Both the position numbers and the translations under genes were made by a program. A stretch of 64,000 nucleotides of DNA. Source: Drosophila pseudoobscura. Lineage: Eukaryota > Arthropoda > Insecta > Diptera > Drosophilidae. The notes under the pieces were generated by a model that was not told where the DNA came from, did no database searches, and saw only the letters and a list, made by a program, of their open reading frames with translations. How positions within the stretch are numbered: the first letter of the stretch is position 1; each line of letters begins with the position of its first letter. The stretch spans positions 13,525,001 to 13,589,000 of the forward strand of contig NC_046683.1 of NCBI RefSeq assembly GCF_009870125.1, written 5' to 3'. This document shows, piece after piece, positions 61,301-64,000 of the stretch.

Positions 61301-63228
61301 TCTCCATCAAGGGCCTTCCTGTTGATGATATTTCTTGGTTCATTTTTTCGTTGTTTGGTGCCGCTGCTTTTCCGCTTTTTTGGAAACCGCAAATTCATTT
61401 TCATTTTCTTTGTTTTGCCCGAGGAAAGCCCCCCTACCCCCAGCAGTGCCGGGGCGGAAAATTGAAACTGAACTGTAATCAAAGCCCAGCTATTGATGTC
61501 ATCTCCTCCTCAGCATCGGCATCATCATCCCTATTCCATTCCATCATCATCATCAGCCGTCCATTGAGCGGGAAATGTAAACGAATATTTGCATCAATTG
61601 GCAATATGAATTTTGAGTTTAAATAAAGAATATTTTGTTGTTGGTTGAAAATTCAACTAAATTGTTGGGGGTACACATTTTGTAGGGCTCCAAGATCACG
61701 CCTAATCCAAGAAATTATCGCAAAAGGTTAGTGGAATAAAATGAACCATTGCTCCATTTGATTAATCGATGAAATATCGCTTACTGATTCTAGCTAAATA
61801 CTATATAAAATATATCTGGACGATACTCGTATATAAATTATATTTACGGCTTAAAAGGATTCCCATTCCACTAGTGGAACCCATTCATAATCGATATATA
61901 CCTCAATCTAAAATAAATAAACATCTAAAAGTTATTTAAATTACATTTTATTTAATTGGAACTGGACATGTTTTAGAAAAATAAATTTCATGTCTCTATT
62001 TAAATGGCAATTGAATGAAATTCAGTGACAACATAATGGCATGAGGGAATCCATTGAGAACTAATCAAATAATCCAGATAATTAATGACATTTGAGGGGT
62101 GAAGAACAATAGATTTGATAATTGGCATCGGTCACTCCTCCACTTAGTTTAATGATTTCATTCACTAAAACCATTTATTCCATCCAAAAGCACAAACAAT
62201 TCTCAAGGAAAAACTGACTCATGGCAAGACAAATGAAAACTCAATCAAAAGTGCTCTAAAAACCAACTGCTAGTTAGAGTAAATCTCTTTCGTTTTCCAT
62301 GGCGAACGTTTCACTCAGCATTGATTTAAGGGCAGGTTCGTGGAAATCACTCATACGCCAGGTGTGCCACAAGCACACACTGAAACGTAGCGTTAACTGC
62401 TGGTTAAATCAACCGAAAATTGATTGCACTCATTTGTGCGAAGCTTAAAAATGCATTCGATTTAATTATCGCGTATAAATTTCAGGCACGAACTCTACGC
62501 CCTCTGCCCTCTGCCCCCTGCCCCCTGCCCACTGCCCCTGCTCACTGCCACAATCCTTTCCGAAATCCAATCCAATCAGCAGCAGCAGAAGCAGTCGTTG
62601 CGATGCGATGCGATGCGTTGCTGCAGTTAATTGTGCGGCTTTTTGTGGCAAGCACAGGCAACGAGGGAGGAAATACCTTTGTGCATACGAGAATGCACGA
62701 ATCGGAATACGAATACGAGTACATTCGTACGAGCATTAAGTATTAAGTGATTGTTAAACGACTTTAATGCTTCCAACGAGAATTGTTCCCACACTGGAGG
62801 TCGGTCTCTATGTATCGGAGTAGGGAGAAAAGTAGATGAAATGCAGGGATAATTAAGCCAAATACAGGAATTCTAATTTGATTGAAATTCAAATTTTTGG
62901 CATCATTTTGCTGGATGTTTTTTATTCCAAAAAATGACCACAAAATAAAATTACGGCAATTTGATGCGTAGACACGTTTTTGGCATTGTGGCTTTTTGAT
63001 ATTTCCACCATTCCGATTCTTCGCCCGCTTTTCGCTTTTATTTTCTTGCTGGGAAAATCGCTGGACAATTAACGCATTTAAAATATAAAGCATACGCCGC
63101 ATTGGCCAAATGAGAACTAAATGGCATTTTCCACACGAACATTTTCCATTCGAATGAATGAAAGCTTAAATTCCATGGCGATGGCTCTTCTATTATGCTA
63201 ATAATAACTTTATGTGAGTGCTGCCACA

Positions 63229-63263
63229 GCAACAGCAGCAACAACAACAACAACAACAACAAA
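63229..63263. repeat. (CAA)n microsatellite
   Basis: CAG/CAA units pass into about eight CAA units. Confidence 0.9.
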
Positions 63264-64000
63264 TGATGCATACAACATTTTAATGAAGTCAAAAATATGT
63301 GAGATTTTATTAGTGCATTTTATTGTTTATCAACTATGTGTGTGGGAGGATGGATGTATGGTCTGTCGATGGATTGTTTTTCCTCTCCTTTGTTTCCTCT
63401 GCCTTTTGCGGCCCCATAAATAATGCGTAATGAACCCGTGAAAGCAGGGAAAACTGTGCAGCAGTGGAGCCCTGGAGTCGAGTGGAAACTAAATCACATT
63501 GTTAAGCATCTCCCAGTTTTGCGAAGCAGAAGGCACCCTGCAATTACAGGTGCTCTCTAAAAGAGGGCATGATGGTTCCTAAGAAAGGCTTAGCAAATAT
63601 CCTGGCAGCTCGTTTTTCTTCGAAAGCCTGGTGTTCAAAAGTTGTTTAATTGCTTAATTTTTTATCATACTATGGATCACCACTTTTTATACAGATTCTG
63701 TATGTATTATCCGTCCAAGGATCACAATTCGCTTCGAAAAAAACTTTCAATAGCTCCGTGTAAGTATCTCATTTCATAGAAAAGGTTCGTTCTCCCCTTA
63801 AGAGTACAGTACCATACTTTCTAGTATTTTTCTTGTATTATTTGTATCATATTTTCTAGTATCTTTATCCCTCGGTTGTAGATTGTTTTTAAAATTTTTT
63901 GTTTTTGTAAGCATTCTTTTAGTATTTTAGTGGTATTACTTTTAGAATTTTTTTGTACTATTTTTAGTAATTTTCTGGTGTCATTCCTAGTTATTTTTGA

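Larger units (their letters stand above)
57101..64000. other. presumed netrin intron/upstream DNA, last part
   Basis: No gene is recognised. It holds GT (57252-57276), TTG (58281-58317) and CAA (63229-63263) microsatellites, a tandem pair of AGGCAGAGACTGAGGCAG at about 58085-58120, a CCCTCTG run at 62501-62545, and a degenerate TAGTATTTT-rich stretch at the right edge (about 63810-64000). The window ends without reaching an upstream netrin exon. Confidence 0.4.

Overview
The window is insect nuclear DNA, almost certainly from a Drosophila and probably a Sophophora such as the obscura group. The evidence is short introns of 64-100 bp with GTAAG/GTGAG donors, a Drosophila-type Kozak context and Inr/DPE core promoter, netrin and gamma-butyrobetaine-dioxygenase genes with fly-like exon structure, INE-1-like interspersed sequence, and very dense simple repeats. 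Netrins are X-linked (Muller A) in D. melanogaster, so an X location is likely but inferred. The species cannot be fixed from the sequence alone.

Layout. From 1 to 2.0 kb is noncoding flank. At 2.05-2.48 kb lies a decayed, internally deleted copy of sds22, a leucine-rich-repeat regulator of protein phosphatase 1. At 3.1-4.4 kb, plus strand, is a complete two-exon gene for a gamma-butyrobetaine/trimethyllysine dioxygenase-family enzyme of carnitine synthesis. From 4.4 to 8.45 kb is intergenic sequence. From 8.46 to 10.93 kb is a large tandem array of 61 full 39-bp units, open in exactly one of six frames, directly followed by an INE-1-like repeat remnant (about 10.98-11.45 kb). From 11.8 to 17.36 kb is AT-rich sequence that reads on the minus strand like a long 3' UTR. 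From 17.36 to 19.44 kb, minus strand, are the last six coding exons of a netrin: two laminin-type EGF domains, a glycine-rich linker and the C-terminal NTR domain.

No 5' netrin exons (signal peptide, laminin N-terminal domain, first EGF domain) could be found between 19.44 and 64 kb. That stretch is therefore most simply read as one very large netrin intron or upstream region. It contains no convincing gene, only one unidentified degenerate coding remnant near 50.3-50.7 kb.

The most interesting unexplained signals are in this noncoding DNA. One is a family of degenerate 11-bp tandem repeats kept in exact register, with arrays of 17 and 12 units at 40.8 and 42.8 kb and related short CGATA/ATCGAT runs at 52.7, 55 and 56.5-56.8 kb. 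A second is a dispersed element of about 24 bp (TGCTAAGCCACACTG followed by a GA-rich tail), present in 12 copies on both strands and confined to 25.5-49 kb. A third is the 39-bp array whose variable sites are mostly synonymous. Others are a direct-repeat-flanked block inside a netrin intron and a 23-bp near-perfect palindrome at 14.7 kb.
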